Below are positions 12,369 through 23,032 of a DNA stretch of 64,000 nucleotides, in pieces. The notes beneath the pieces were generated by a model. That model was not told the DNA's origin. It was given only the letters and a program-made list of their open reading frames with translations, and ran no database searches. Within the stretch, counting starts at the first letter, position 1. Each line of letters begins with the position of its first letter. The DNA is from Zhengitettix transpicula (lineage: Eukaryota; Arthropoda; Insecta; Orthoptera; Tetrigidae). The stretch is from contig CM073594.1 in assembly GCA_037074705.1 (NCBI GenBank), forward strand, positions 65,158,509 to 65,222,508, in the 5' to 3' direction. Made by a program: the position numbers and the translations under genes.

Positions 12369-12920
12369 TTAGAAGAACGCTGCCATGGCGGCCCGCGGCA
12401 CGACACCGATGAACTTGCGCGCGACGCGACGCTTCCTGCTGGAGTTGCTCCCTCTGGATCTCTCACTGCTGTGTCGCCTCGCCGCGACGTACTGTCCGCG
12501 GATACCGCGGTCGCGGTTGCGAGGCGTCGCTCGGCGTCCACAATGGCCCTGCGTCGGCTCGCGGAAGCCGGGCACGCGACGCACGGGGCTCTGGCGACGT
12601 CTCCCGGCGCCTCGGAAGCCCTTTCCCAGCATGCGGACGAGACGCGGCAAGGCGCCGCCTTCAGAGCCGGGCTTCTGCAGCGCCGAGGCCTGCGACTGTG
12701 TGGGCGGCGGGGGCGGGGCAGAGCCGCGGTCGTCCACGGGCCGCTTGCCGCCGAAGACGTCGCACACCGACGAGATGTAGCGCAGCGTCGCGTTCACGGG
12801 GTAGCGCAGCACCGCCACCGCCGACAGAAGAATTTTGGACCGCTGGCCGTACATGGCGACTATCTGCTTCGTCTCGGGTAGAATTTTGGAGAGTAGCCTA
12901 GCAACGGTGAAAACAGGCGA
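12369..12920 (-). CDS. Candidate terminal exon of an unidentified gene (GC-rich)
   Basis: An open frame of 183 codons runs on the minus strand from 12920 to a TAA at 12369-12371, directly after ATTGTAG, which could be a splice acceptor (AG at 12921-12922). The first 65 or so residues look like real protein: a stretch with ARLLSKILPETKQIVAMYGQ is followed by a hydrophobic/aromatic segment (LLSAVAVLRYPVNATLRYIS), then a proline run (PPPPP) and an Arg/Ser/Gly-rich tail ending MAAFF. Third codon positions are strongly G/C, in sharp contrast to the AT-rich surroundings, and this holds through the Arg-rich tail. I do not recognise the family. An in-frame ATG at 12854 is an alternative start if this is a single-exon gene. 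All other frames over the same DNA are also open because of the GC content, so the frame choice rests on third-position bias and the plausible N-terminal half. Two CRE palindromes lie just upstream (12945 and 12984). Confidence 0.4.
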   Translation of the reverse strand, partial: SPVFTVARLLSKILPETKQIVAMYGQRSKILLSAVAVLRYPVNATLRYISSVCDVFGGKRPVDDRGSAPPPPPTQSQASALQKPGSEGGALPRLVRMLGKGFRGAGRRRQSPVRRVPGFREPTQGHCGRRATPRNRDRGIRGQYVAARRHSSERSRGSNSSRKRRVARKFIGVVPRAAMAAFF

Positions 12921-13494
12921 CTACAATACTCCGCTAGGCCTCTGTGACGTCAGGGCAATCCTCTGGAACACATAAACGATGTGTGACGTCACAACATGGC
13001 TGTCATGGTCCTGCTTTCCCCATGATAAGCAAAGGATATGGAAATCGACTAAATTTTACTTAGACCTAGGCCTACTAATTAGCTACATAAAAAACGAACG
13101 AAAACAAAGTGTTAAATTAATGCCGTACAAAGTTTCAGAGTTCGGATTGCAGATACGGCGTGTGATATTTAATTTAGAACTCTGATTTTTGTCTATTTAT
13201 TTATCGAATTAATATATTTTTAACACAGTCGTATTATACTTAATTTTTACAAGCGACGCTTAGCCGTATTATTAACGACTACATATTTTATATTTAACTT
13301 CACCGTTATGTCTTCTAAATTATATTTTGCTCAATTCCGGCTTTCATATATATTCTAGTTTTAAAACATGTCTGAAACTTTTCTAAAAATTGGTTATTGC
13401 GTTTTTTAATAATTTTTGTAGAAAGTGTGATATATAACCGGCATGTTACAACATTTCACTAATAAGTTTAAAGAGTATTTCATAATAATAAGAA
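12921..13494. other. Short intergenic stretch with two CRE palindromes
   Basis: TGACGTCA at 12945-12952 and 12984-12991, 39 bp apart, immediately upstream of the GC-rich minus-strand frame. The remainder is AT-rich with nothing recognised. Confidence 0.5.
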
Positions 13495-13692
13495 ATATAG
13501 TCAAATACAGACAAAAGAAATGATAATATATATACCACACAACGTTTCTGGAAGTCTTGTTACTTTCTGTCTAGTGCAGTTGTGTCGCTCTAGGTTCTTG
13601 CGGTTTCTTCTGCACTTGAAGAAAAAAAACAAGGCTTCCAGAAACGTTGTGTGGTATTTATATTATCATTTCTTTTGTCTTTATTTGGTTGT
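13495..13692. repeat. Palindromic hammerhead-like unit (GTGTGGTATTTAT subfamily)
   Basis: Two arms of about 65 bp are inverted copies of each other (AAATACAGACAAAAGAAATG at 13503 against its mirror near 13672-13690). Each arm holds the sequence CCACACAACGTTTCTGG or its complement. The plus arm carries TTGAAGA (13616) followed after a short hairpin by GAAAC (13641-13645), the arrangement of a hammerhead core, though the first box is degraded. Related units lie at 59.1 and 63.7 kb, and the same end follows a Penelope-like GIY-YIG remnant at 19.8 kb. Confidence 0.75.
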
Positions 13693-15194
13693 CTTCCTTA
13701 TTATTAATTTTCAATCCGACGAAAATATTTCTTTTTAATTCTAAATGTTCATACAAATAAAATAACAGTTGTTCCTTATATTTATAAATTCGAGGCATTT
13801 ATTCAAACAATAACTGAACAATTTGTTCTATAACGATGATATAACTAGACTGGTCCATGCAAAAATTTACAGTCATGGTATTTAGTTATTTAATTTAGCA
13901 CTCAACTTCGATTATTTAATTAGAATATTTTTAACGCAAACGTTTTATATTTTATAAGTTTTTAATAGCTTTATGTATTTCTTATGCGTATTGGACCAAA
14001 TACAAAGCTAACCTTAAAAAACTTGTAAAAGAAATAGTTTATTCACAACGGAAACTTTACCGTTAAATACAGCTGAATGTTTCACAGTCTTGACAACTTT
14101 GGAATTTTTTTTGAGTAGAGTTATAAATTTATTTTAAAATAGCTATCGTATTAATCTGTTTAAAGTAGAATACATTAAATTTTTCAATAGATATCAAAAT
14201 CTATGATTGAAGGATGTAGAAACGAACTTAGGTTTTGCATTATGTAATCTGTTATTAATAAATTACATTACATACGAATAATAACCCATTTAATTCTGTA
14301 TCTGTGACAGAGAGAATAATTAAATTTTTACAGGATGCAATGAGTATAATTCTTATTATTTTCACTGTAAAATAGGAAGGACTAATAATCGAAGATGTTG
14401 TTGACTTTAAGTTCCAAGCGATTTCAAGAGAATTTCCTAGCAACTTAATTCCTTGTTCTGATACGAATGAGTCGAAATTTACTGAGTAAAACGTGCTTCG
14501 TTTTTGCGGAATGAAGACTCAAAATTAATTTTTTACATTAGTAGTTGTTGCGTTTTTAAAACAAGAAATCGTTTCCTCAGATCCTCGTGAAGGCGTGTTG
14601 CTGGTTGCATAACCCTCGTAAGTTTCTCAGGTCCCTGTATATTTTTAGGATTTTCCACTGTAATTTCCTTGGTTTGTCCCCCCTGTTGCGTGCTTCACTT
14701 GACTGGTTATTGGATTGACACGTCCACGGGAGGATTCAGCGAGAGAAGAGCGCCATCCAACGGCCAATGGACGAAACTAACGAGGCCTGCCTGTATTTGC
14801 ACTAATCATTGTCCACGCACACAGACACGCGGCTGCAGAAGAGAGATGCAAAGAGAGATAGAGCTGCTGGTGATGGTGATGGCGATGGACACACAACCAG
14901 CAGCAGAAGCAAACTTAGCAATGCAAATTTTATTACACGCTTCAAAGAAGCGAAATCCAATTTTCTGCCCCGGTTACTGAAAGACTCGCACTGCGACAGC
15001 CATTGCAACTGTTTCCAACTAAAGCACTCGGTCCATCTTTCATTAACTCTGGAAATATGTCACTGGCGAGTTTAAAGCCGAACTTTGCTGTTAAAGAGGG
15101 AGTTGGACTTCCAGCTTCATAGGGTTGCTCGGGAGTTAAGTCTTTAAAACAATTTTCGTCTATTAATAATAGATTTATATTTAACGACCTATTA
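13693..15194. other. Intergenic AT-rich DNA, no gene seen
   Basis: Open frames around 14669-15200 overlap on both strands and show no motif or codon bias. No repeats recognised. Confidence 0.5.
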
Positions 15195-15470
15195 ACAGAC
15201 ATTTATTTAAAATAAAAAATATTTAACGGCGATACGTTTCGGTACCTATTTGTACCCTCTTCAGACAGTGGTCCGACTGGAAAGTTTCTCTTGATGTTAT
15301 AAACATATCGTCAATAACCTTCATAACCCGATCAGTTTGGAGACGAAGATTCCTGAAGAAACGTTTGCAACACTAAGAAAAAAATTTCCGTCCGGCCAGA
15401 CCCTGAAGAAGGAACAAATAAGTACCGAAACGTAGCGGTGTTAAGTAAAAAATATTGAATTAATAATAAT
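15195..15470. repeat. Palindromic hammerhead-like unit (pair)
   Basis: Minus-strand core: CTGAAGA (15264-15258), hairpin with stem GGTAC/GTACC, GAAAC (15240-15236). Plus-strand core: CTGAAGA (15403-15409), imperfect GGAAC/GTACC hairpin, GAAAC (15427-15431). The AT-rich outer flanks (AAAAAATATTTAACGGC and its mirror) also match, so the whole is an inverted repeat of about 275 bp with a divergent centre. Confidence 0.75.
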
Positions 15471-17090
15471 TTGTTTTTCAAGTATAAAAACGTCTGTTAA
15501 TAATAAAATTAAAATCAAATGTTAAATATTTTCTGTAATATTCGGACTGTGGAAGTAGTAGCTTTCTGAGTTTCGGCGGCGATCCGATAACTATGTCAAC
15601 CTCCGCCATCTTCGTTATGTTCGCTTGTAAATCACTGAACGATTACGGCGTCGTTCTCAGCGACTTTAAGTATAAATTATTCAATAAACCTGTAAATATT
15701 CCGCTACTTTTCTCAAACATTACTACTGAAAGGAACTGAACAGTTGATGTTATGCAAAATGGTGGCGGAATATTTGTGTATTTTGAATTAAACAAATTAT
15801 TTACAACATTACAACACCAATTTGCACCTCATGATGTCCTAAGCTGGTGAACAAATCCTTATGTTCGATTACTTTATTAAAAAAAAATTCAAGCTCAATT
15901 TATTCCTTGGAAATGTTACGACTTTTTTTGCACTAAAGGAACACTGAATTATTATTAACGATTAATCTGAAATTTAAAATGCTGGTCGTAATTAATAATT
16001 CCCTATGAATCTCTCCCATGAGCTGCGAGTGACTATTTGCGACTCTCAAAGATTCTGATTACTTAAAGGAACTTACGAAAGTGGCCCGGAGAATGCCTTT
16101 GTCTTGAACGCTACAGCCAATTAATTACCGGAGAAAAGCGACACACAGACGCTGACGCCGTATTTGCAAAGTTTGATAAATGGCCCCGCAGTTGTGCTTA
16201 GAAATTTAATCAGTCGCGAGATGAGAAGAGGTCCAAGACGTTAAATTACCGACGAAGGTCTTGCGGACCGACTGAGTCCACAGGGTAGCGGTGTCGTCGG
16301 GCGAAGGCCCGGACAATTACATTAGCGGGACGGGGAAGGATTTTCCACGCGAGCAGAGCAGGTGAGAGCTGAACGATCCGCATTAAAGCAAGTTTTACTC
16401 CCGCGCGAGGGAGACGAGACAGGGGAATTTACAGAGGCAGTTTATCACCGCACAACGAAATAGCAGGTTGTTGCGAGATAAGCGCACGACAGGATAACAA
16501 ATAGTCCCGCTTTAACCTGGCAATTATCCTTAATTACGTTATACGCACACAGCGTGGGAGGAGAGATGTTGGCAGCACTGCAAACCAGCAGTCACCATCT
16601 TACTTGTTCTCAACGTAAATACAAAGGTACACTTGCAGACAGATCATGAAGATATTGGAACAAGACCGGTGACGTCACATCCCAATTATTTCATGTAGTT
16701 GAAAACATTGTATTACATTACCAAAGATACATAAAACTATACAGATAGTTTAATTATAATATTTAAGTATCGTCATAGTGAACGGCTACGTCACTTCCTT
16801 AATCACAAACAATGATAATTATTAAAATTCTATGGTTTTCTTTGTATAAAATTAGATGTGTCTTAAAAACAAAATTATTATTATACAATGAGCTAAACAC
16901 TTTAAGTCCAGCCTTATAACTTAAACTAGAATTTTGCTAAAAGAAAATATACAAGTGAATCCAATACACTCTTATTACAAGATGAGCAAGAAATATAACA
17001 AACTTTAATGAATGTAAACTTTCCCTGTGTCAGTCTGAATACAGCGCAGAAACGTCAAATTTATGTAGAAACCTGAACCGCGAAAATTGC
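15471..17090. other. Intergenic DNA with a GC/CpG-richer block
   Basis: The block at about 16080-16560 is richer in CpG than its surroundings and contains several ATTA/TAAT homeodomain-like words, but no reading frame or RNA is evident. A conserved regulatory element is possible. A CRE palindrome is at 16670-16677. The rest is AT-rich with nothing recognised. Confidence 0.4.
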
Positions 17091-17094
17091 GAAG

Positions 17095-17603
17095 GCCTGC
17101 GAGGGCTATTCTCTCGCAGGCAGAACCTTGTAGGAGAGATACGAAGGGGCTACCTTCCGGGATGCCTTTTCCTCTCCGTTTTTGAACTAAGGTTCCCACA
17201 AGCCGAGACACCTCGGCCTGTTTTGAGAGGTGTATGGTCCGGGGTCACAGACCTTGGGCATACGGTAAGAGTTGTCTGCTATTCCCATTGGAATAGTCGG
17301 CCAGCTGCGTCCTAAACTGGTCGAGGCACGGAGAAGGGAATGCTGCGTCCCCACAGCAAACTCCTGTCCCGCTATCGGAAGAGCGTGGGACAAGTACCCA
17401 ATGCCCAACCTACCTAATGCAGGTTTTTCTAGGGTTTTCCCTGCATTTCTTTAGGCGAATTCCGGGTAGGATACTTAAAATATAGCACGGGGGCCCTGGT
17501 AACCCTTGGCTACCTTCTTCTACCCTTCCGTATCCCCCCTTCAAATCCCTTCATATGCTATTATGTGGATTACCCTCCTGTTGCCTGTTACCTAAAAAAA
17601 AAA
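17095..17603 (+). repeat. TAGCCTG-family repeat (second subfamily, 3' deletion)
   Basis: Starts with the hairpin GCCTGCGAGGGC...CTCGCAGGC and has the CCTTTTCCTCTCCG block of the second subfamily. The short AAAGGGGAGTTGCC block near the 3' end is missing. It ends TTGCCTGTTACCT plus about 10 A, and is followed almost directly by another copy. Confidence 0.85.
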
Positions 17604-17611
17604 GTTTTTAG

Positions 17612-18124
17612 GAGGGGAATCTCGCAGGTGAACCTTCCCAGAGATCCTCTGGCGGAGGCTACCTTTGGGGATGGCTTCACATCACTCTGGTGTTTTGAAC
17701 TAAGGTTCCCACATGCCGAGGCACCTCGGTCTGTTCTGAGAGGTGAGTGTTCTGGGGTCACGAACCTTGGGCATACGGTAAGTGTTGTCCTGTATTCCTA
17801 TTGGAGTAGTCGGCCAGCTGCCTCCTAAACAGGTCCAGGCACGACGAGAGGAAAGCTGCGACCCCACAGCAAACTCCTCTCCCGTTATCTGAAGGGCGTG
17901 GGACAAGTGCCCAATGCCCGACCTACCTGATGCAGGTTTTTCTAGAGTTTTCCCTGCATTTCTTTAGGTGAATGCCGGGTAGTATCCTTAAAATATAGCC
18001 CGGGGGCCCTAGTTAACCCTTGGCTACCTTCCTCTACCCTTCCGCATCCCCCCTTTCAAATCCCTTCGTATGCTATTAAAAAGGAGTTGCCCAACGTGGA
18101 TTACCCTCATGTAGCCTGTTACCC
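17612..18124 (+). repeat. TAGCCTG-family repeat (first subfamily)
   Basis: Tandem and in the same orientation as the preceding copy. The 5' hairpin is truncated to CTCGCAGGTG; the 3' end TGTAGCCTGTTACC is followed by a C run instead of a clear A tail. Confidence 0.85.
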
Positions 18125-18129
18125 CCCCA

Positions 18130-19285
18130 AAACAAATGATCCGCGAAAAAAATATTAATAATAACAAACTTTATAAGTTGCTCTGAAGGAAAGCATTTTA
18201 GCAATTAATCCCATTATTGTCGTGTTCTTTCCCATTAGAGTTATTTAAAAATTATGGTGTAATAATCATGATAAGTTGTAGTTAATTTATTTTATTCTTT
18301 GTGTATTTCTTTTACGAAATCATATATTGTGGGTCTGGAGGGGTCGATGGGCGCGTCCCAGGTGAGGAACACGTAAACAACCCTAGCGCGTTAATCCTTT
18401 GTGGGGATTATAATATCGACCAAGTCTGCCTAAGCTAATTTTTGGAAACGAGATTTTGGCTCCTTGAAGCCAGATGTTTGTCAAAATTGAGGAACCCCGT
18501 AAGGGGTGTGACTGATTTGACAGATCGAGATTTGTGGGGACGCGAGGCTGATTCCGATTGCGTGGAAGCTGCGATTCCTAGACCCTGTTGGGGGGAAGGG
18601 GGGGGGGCTTGGAACAACCTTAGGTGTGAAGGGAGATTGGAGAGGAAGCGTCAGTTAGTTAATTTTGAGGTGGGTTTTAGGTTTGAGTTAGTGAATTTTT
18701 GCATAATTTGGATTTGAAGTGAGTTGAATTTTAATTTGGAGAAGATGCATTTTTTTTACCTCCAGCTATCTGCGACGTCATTACCTTGCTAGATCAGTAC
18801 GCGGTAATGCACCGGACATAATAGCCACCAAAGTCGCTTCGTAAAAACCTTACCAACGTATTTTGGCCGACAAACCCTTGCTAGAAATTGTCTCTAATTT
18901 TGTAAAATTAGGCATGGGAATTTAACAAGATGAACGTTAATGTTATTACTAATAAAATATAAATGATTAATTATTGTTATTAATTTATCCCATTTTATCA
19001 TAATTAAATAAATTAAATATCATAAAATACCTGGTTAAAAACACTGCCACAAAATATAACAAACAATCATAAAAATATATAATGAGTAGCCTTTAAAATT
19101 TATTATTAAACACATAAAGAGCATATTGAGCAAAATCCAATATCTTAGAGTCAGTCGTCCCCAAATACCCCAAGCCAAATTTTTTTTTCGTACTCCCTTA
19201 TTACAAATTTCTACATCACAAATTTATTCAAATATTCAATGAATATCAAATATCCATCAGCTACAGATCCACTAATACCCTTTAC
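18130..19285. other. Intergenic DNA, no gene seen
   Basis: Contains a G-rich patch around 18590-18610 and AT-rich sequence. Possibly the decayed upstream part of the Penelope-like element that follows, but no coding similarity could be read. Confidence 0.45.
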
Positions 19286-19860
19286 TACTTGATTAAAAAC
19301 CACAAGGACCCACTTGACACCTACAGCAAACATTGTGTTGTTTACAAAATCTCTTTCTGTAATTGTAATTCCTGCTACATAGGGCAAACGAAACGTTCCC
19401 TTAATACACGTATCAAGGAACATATCTCCAATATCAAACTTCCCATTGATAAATAATCTGTAGTATCCAAACATATCAATTCTAAACATACATTTGATTG
19501 GCAAAATGCTAAGATTTTAGACATTGACACCAGGTACAATTCTTGACTCATTTCAGAGAGACTTCACTTTAAATCAAACATCACAGCTATTAATGTTCAA
19601 ACTGACAATATTAAACTCAATAATTGCTATGATCCCTTATTATTACGCTAAACCTCATGTTTTCCATTGTCGTCGCTCCCTTATTGTTGCTAACCCTCCG
19701 ACTCTCCCATTGTCGTCGCGTTTTCGTCGCTTTAGAGTTTTGTCAACTGACGAGTGAAGTTGTGTCCCTCTAGGCTCCTCTTAGCATCTGAAGAAAGGTA
19801 CAAGGATCCCAGAAACATTGTGTGGAATTTATATTATCACTTTTTTGTCTGAATTAGCTA
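19286..19860 (+). mobile_element. Penelope-like element, 3' end with GIY-YIG domain remnant
   Basis: On the plus strand from about 19289 a frame reads into VVYKISFCNCNSCYIGQTKR (from 19337) and continues SLNTRIKEHISNIKL before a stop at about 19456. This is the GIY-YIG nuclease signature as found at the C-terminus of Penelope-like reverse transcriptases: V-Y-K / C-Y-I-G-Q-T, then R...R-I-K-E-H. After that stop similarity continues (KHTFDWQNAKILDIDTRYNS, then LISE), as expected of a decayed copy. About 330 bp downstream the copy ends with CTGAAGA (19788-19794), a hairpin and GAAAC (19812-19816), a hammerhead-like arrangement known from this class of element. The reverse transcriptase part is not recognisable upstream. 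Non-functional. Confidence 0.8.
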
Positions 19861-19934
19861 ACTTTCTTATTCATTATTTTCAATTAGACGTAAATTTTTC
19901 ATTTTATAAATCGAATAAAATTAGTATAACATTT

Positions 19935-20105
19935 CCTAGCTGACCTCTTGTGGTGTAGGGATCAGCGTGACTGCCTCACATCACGCTGTCCCGGGCTCGA
20001 ATCCCGGCCAGGGCATGGATGTTTGTGAGCGTGAGTGAAACTATCTTAAAATCAGTCGCTAATAACCTCAGATGTTGATGCGACTGGAAATAAATATTTG
20101 TTATT
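19935..20105 (+). repeat. tRNA-derived SINE
   Basis: A tRNA-like head with an A-box-like segment (GTGGTGTAGGGATCAGCGTG) and a clear B box (GGGCTCGAATCCC) is followed by CGGCCAGGGCATGGATG, a junction typical of insect tRNA-derived SINEs, then a short body and an AT-rich tail (AAATAAATATTTGTTATTAA). It does not fold as a complete functional tRNA. Confidence 0.7.
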
Positions 20106-20109
20106 AAGA

Positions 20110-21105
20110 AAAAGTTTCTCTAAATATCGGCTCAAATAATACCAAAGTACCACTGTTTCGTAAACCTCCCACTCAAAGATGGCGTAATTTCAAGCAAGTC
20201 TAGATCTAGTTTAAACTTGATGAATTTCGTAGTCTTATAAATTTTTTGGAAACCTCTTATAGAAAATGACGTCAATGAAATTAAGACAACAGTTTAAGCA
20301 ACGTTGAAAAATTACTTACGTCATTCAAGGATATCAAGTGTGTTATATGATGTTCCTTGCTCATGTTGTAATAAGGGATGTATTGATTTAATTTCTACCG
20401 ATTTAAAAACCTCGTATTAATTACCACTAATTAAGTTTGAAGCCTATATCTAAATTAGTTAACTCTTTGTAAAATAACCACTTTCATTTGAATAAAACAA
20501 TAGATTATAATTAAGGTTAACTGAGGCACTGTTAATAATTATCCATGATAAAGATGAATGAAGTGTCGTAGACATTCGCTATGACGATTTTTTAAACACA
20601 TTGATAAGCGGTAATTTTGTTAGTAACTATCTTGGGGTCTTGTAACTCTTTGGACTGCAGTCAATGTTTACACGTCATTTGACGAACGTCTTTTGTGTGG
20701 ACGGGATCGTGACGTTGCTTCAAGCTTCCATCGTGTACAGGCCTTGAAAATGTATGAATTATACTTCATTCCTGTAATAATTTAAAATTACTGATTGTGT
20801 CTTTTATATTTTATGTTGTGCTAGAGAATTATGTTAACTCAAAAGCTACACAAATATACAATTAACGATTTTATCGAGACTACAGTGTTGGATTTTTTAC
20901 GGAATTAGTTAAATTTAATAATTAAATATTCAAACAAAACCTAAACTTTTGGCACAAAGATTTCTATGTAGTCTCATGTATTAATACGACAGGGAATTTA
21001 ATTTTACAACTTCTGAATGGAGTCTGCTTTACTAATAGTTTCACATATAAATCCAATTTAATATGATTTTGATGTAATGAAATAGTTTGAATTTTCATCT
21101 AATAA
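20110..21105. other. Intergenic AT-rich DNA, no gene seen
   Basis: One CRE palindrome (20267-20274). No reading frame or repeat recognised. Confidence 0.5.
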
Positions 21106-21609
21106 ATAAAGCAGAGCGTTTGTTCGTATGTTTGTATGTATGTATGTATATATGTATATATATTTGTATGTTCCTTATACAAATCTACACCGGAGGAGCA
21201 AATTTCACCACATTTCGTACTAGTGTTCTTTGCGACAAGGAACAAACACTGTCGGGGTGAGACGCGTCTACCACCCCCAGAAGCGGAGGTGGATGGGGTT
21301 GGAAATATTTAAACATGCTAAAACAGCCGATATTAGAGTTGGATAAATATTTTTAGGGGCCAAATATATTGATAGTGTTTCTACCGATGTTTTTCTCAAT
21401 ATAATTTTCATTCCCTACACCTTGGGAAAAGGGCACCCTTATTGTTTGTGGTGGAGATGCTTTACAGAAAAATAATTAATATGTAAATAATCAAGAGGGA
21501 AAGCAGTTTATTTGAGAAGCAAAATTGTAATAAAAGTTACAGGGTTTAGGAAACAAAAACCCATTACGATTAACATTTTTATATTTAAAATAATTATTCT
21601 GTCGAACCT

Positions 21610-21612
<3 letters not shown>

Positions 21613-21648
<36 letters not shown>
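21613..21648. repeat. (AT)n microsatellite
   Basis: AT dinucleotide run of about 36 bp. Confidence 0.95.
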
Positions 21649-21651
<3 letters not shown>

Positions 21652-21859
21652 AAAACCTGTTTTGATCTGTATAAATATTCTTTATTTATTTTAAATGTAA
21701 TAATTTATTTTGTTTCTGTGCAAATTGTCAGCTCTTCACACTGAAATATTAGTCATATATTTTATTTTCACGTCAGTTTTTAACAATGAACATCCTTAAC
21801 GGCCATTATTTTTATAATTTAAAATAATTATTAATAGTAAAATCTTTAATTAACAACAC

Positions 21860-21900
21860 AATAAACGTTTCTGTACATATTTGTAACATCTTCAGGATGT
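21860..21900 (-). repeat. Single hammerhead-like motif
   Basis: Minus strand: CTGAAGA (21895-21889), hairpin with GTTACAAATATGTAC, GAAAC (21871-21867). No inverted partner was found nearby. Confidence 0.6.
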
Positions 21901-22095
21901 GCGAGTGGAAGAAAGGTTTTTGTTTTGATGTTTTCAACGTTTGATCAGTCATGTTGCTTGATCGTTGAATATATCTGCTTGGTCACAGTGTAATTAATCT
22001 CTAATTTAAATATTGATACATTATGTGACATACATATGTATATTATGATTGCTGATATCGTCTGCTAATGTAACAATTTATGTGTTTAATAAATT

Positions 22096-22420
22096 TTTCA
22101 CGGTTACGCACCAGGTTCATATTTCTCGACGTTGGCGTTCTCCACGGCTGTCTGCAGCCTGTGTGGCGCTGCGTGACGTGTGCGTGGGGTATTTATAGTG
22201 GCGGACATGCTTCGACCTGATTGGCCGCAGAGGATCGCCTGACCGCAGCGTGCAGGACACATGTCGCGTAGTAAATGTCAGGCGATCCTCAACGGCCAAT
22301 CAGGTCGGAGCATGTCCACCACTATATTTGGTATACCTCGCACAAGTCACGCAGCGCCACACAGGCTGAAGACAGCCGTGGAGAAGGTCAATATCCAGAA
22401 CCTGGTGCGCAACCGTGAAA
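22096..22420. repeat. 325-bp palindrome, probable paired Penelope-type terminal repeats
   Basis: The outer ends are TTCACGGTT and its mirror AACCGTGAA. The arms (about 145 bp each) carry GCACCAGGTTC, CTCCACGGCTGTCT, CCTGTGTGGCGCTGCGTGAC and GGCGATCCT-type blocks in mirror order around a 30-bp centre at about 22258. Each arm contains a TATA-like element next to a GTCCRCCACTATA-type block (CCACTATAAATACCCC on the minus strand at about 22204-22189; the decayed CCACTATATTT on the plus strand at about 22317). The sequence class resembles the inverted pseudo-LTR organisation of Penelope-like elements. The assignment is from memory of that architecture, not from a match. Confidence 0.6.
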
Positions 22421-22932
22421 CAATTAGTTAATAATTTTCACGGAGAAAGCTGTCTTTCTTATTAAAATTATTTCTGTCTGTGCGTTATTTAGGAAGTTAT
22501 TTTATTTAAGATGCATAGAACAAGGAATGGACGTGGATATTGGGAACTGCATTAGACACGAGCTACTGTTTCTTCTTCACATTATAGAAAGCCATTTAAT
22601 TGTGTTTATGGGACTTTATATGAAAACGTATGGAACGAATAAATACATGATTGACTATAATTTTTCATTTGTAATTATTGTAAGTATAGTAATTATTGAT
22701 TTAAAAAAATTATTACGGAATACAAAGAAGATGAATATGGGAACGCAAACATCATTCCGCCTAAAAAAATTGATTTGCAGAAAAGTAAATAAAATGAAAC
22801 AAATAGTTTTTAATTTAAATAAAAATTTATTATTTAATTTCGAAAATTACTAAATTAACTACCACATTATTAATTTCATTTAGAGAATTTTCAAACAATG
22901 CAACGTGGCCGATAACATATTTAGGTGTAGGA

Positions 22933-22944
22933 GGGGGGGGGGGG
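22933..22944. repeat. poly-G run
   Basis: Twelve consecutive G. Confidence 0.95.
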
Positions 22945-23032
22945 TCGAGTTGCGTTACATAAAAATAACGAAACAAATCGTGGGGTTATGGATAAACGAC
23001 ATCTCGGGCAACGCCGGGCACTCAGCTAGTTA

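Larger units (their letters stand above)
21106..23032 (-). repeat. Dispersed repeat, CCCGGCG family, interrupted minus-strand copy
   Basis: The 5' end on the minus strand is at about 23028 (AACTAGCTGAGTGCCCGGCG, then TTGCCCGAG), and the 3' end is probably at about 21110 in a GTAT/AT-rich tail. Blocks at 21180-21360 resemble inner parts of the other copies. The inside is disrupted by an (AT)n run (21613-21648), a hammerhead-like motif (21867-21895) and a 325-bp palindrome (22096-22420). Joining the two ends into one element is inference. Confidence 0.45.

Noticed and set aside
12385..12901. Plus-strand frames of 67-136 codons over the GC-rich block
   Set aside because: Mirror images of the minus-strand frame, made open by GC content; Arg/Ala-rich with no motif.
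19211..19504. 97-codon minus-strand frame
   Set aside because: Antisense of the Penelope-like GIY-YIG segment, which reads on the plus strand.
22527..22853. 108-codon frame rich in Ile, Lys and Asn
   Set aside because: Composition is what AT-rich DNA gives by chance, and it lies within a disrupted dispersed repeat.
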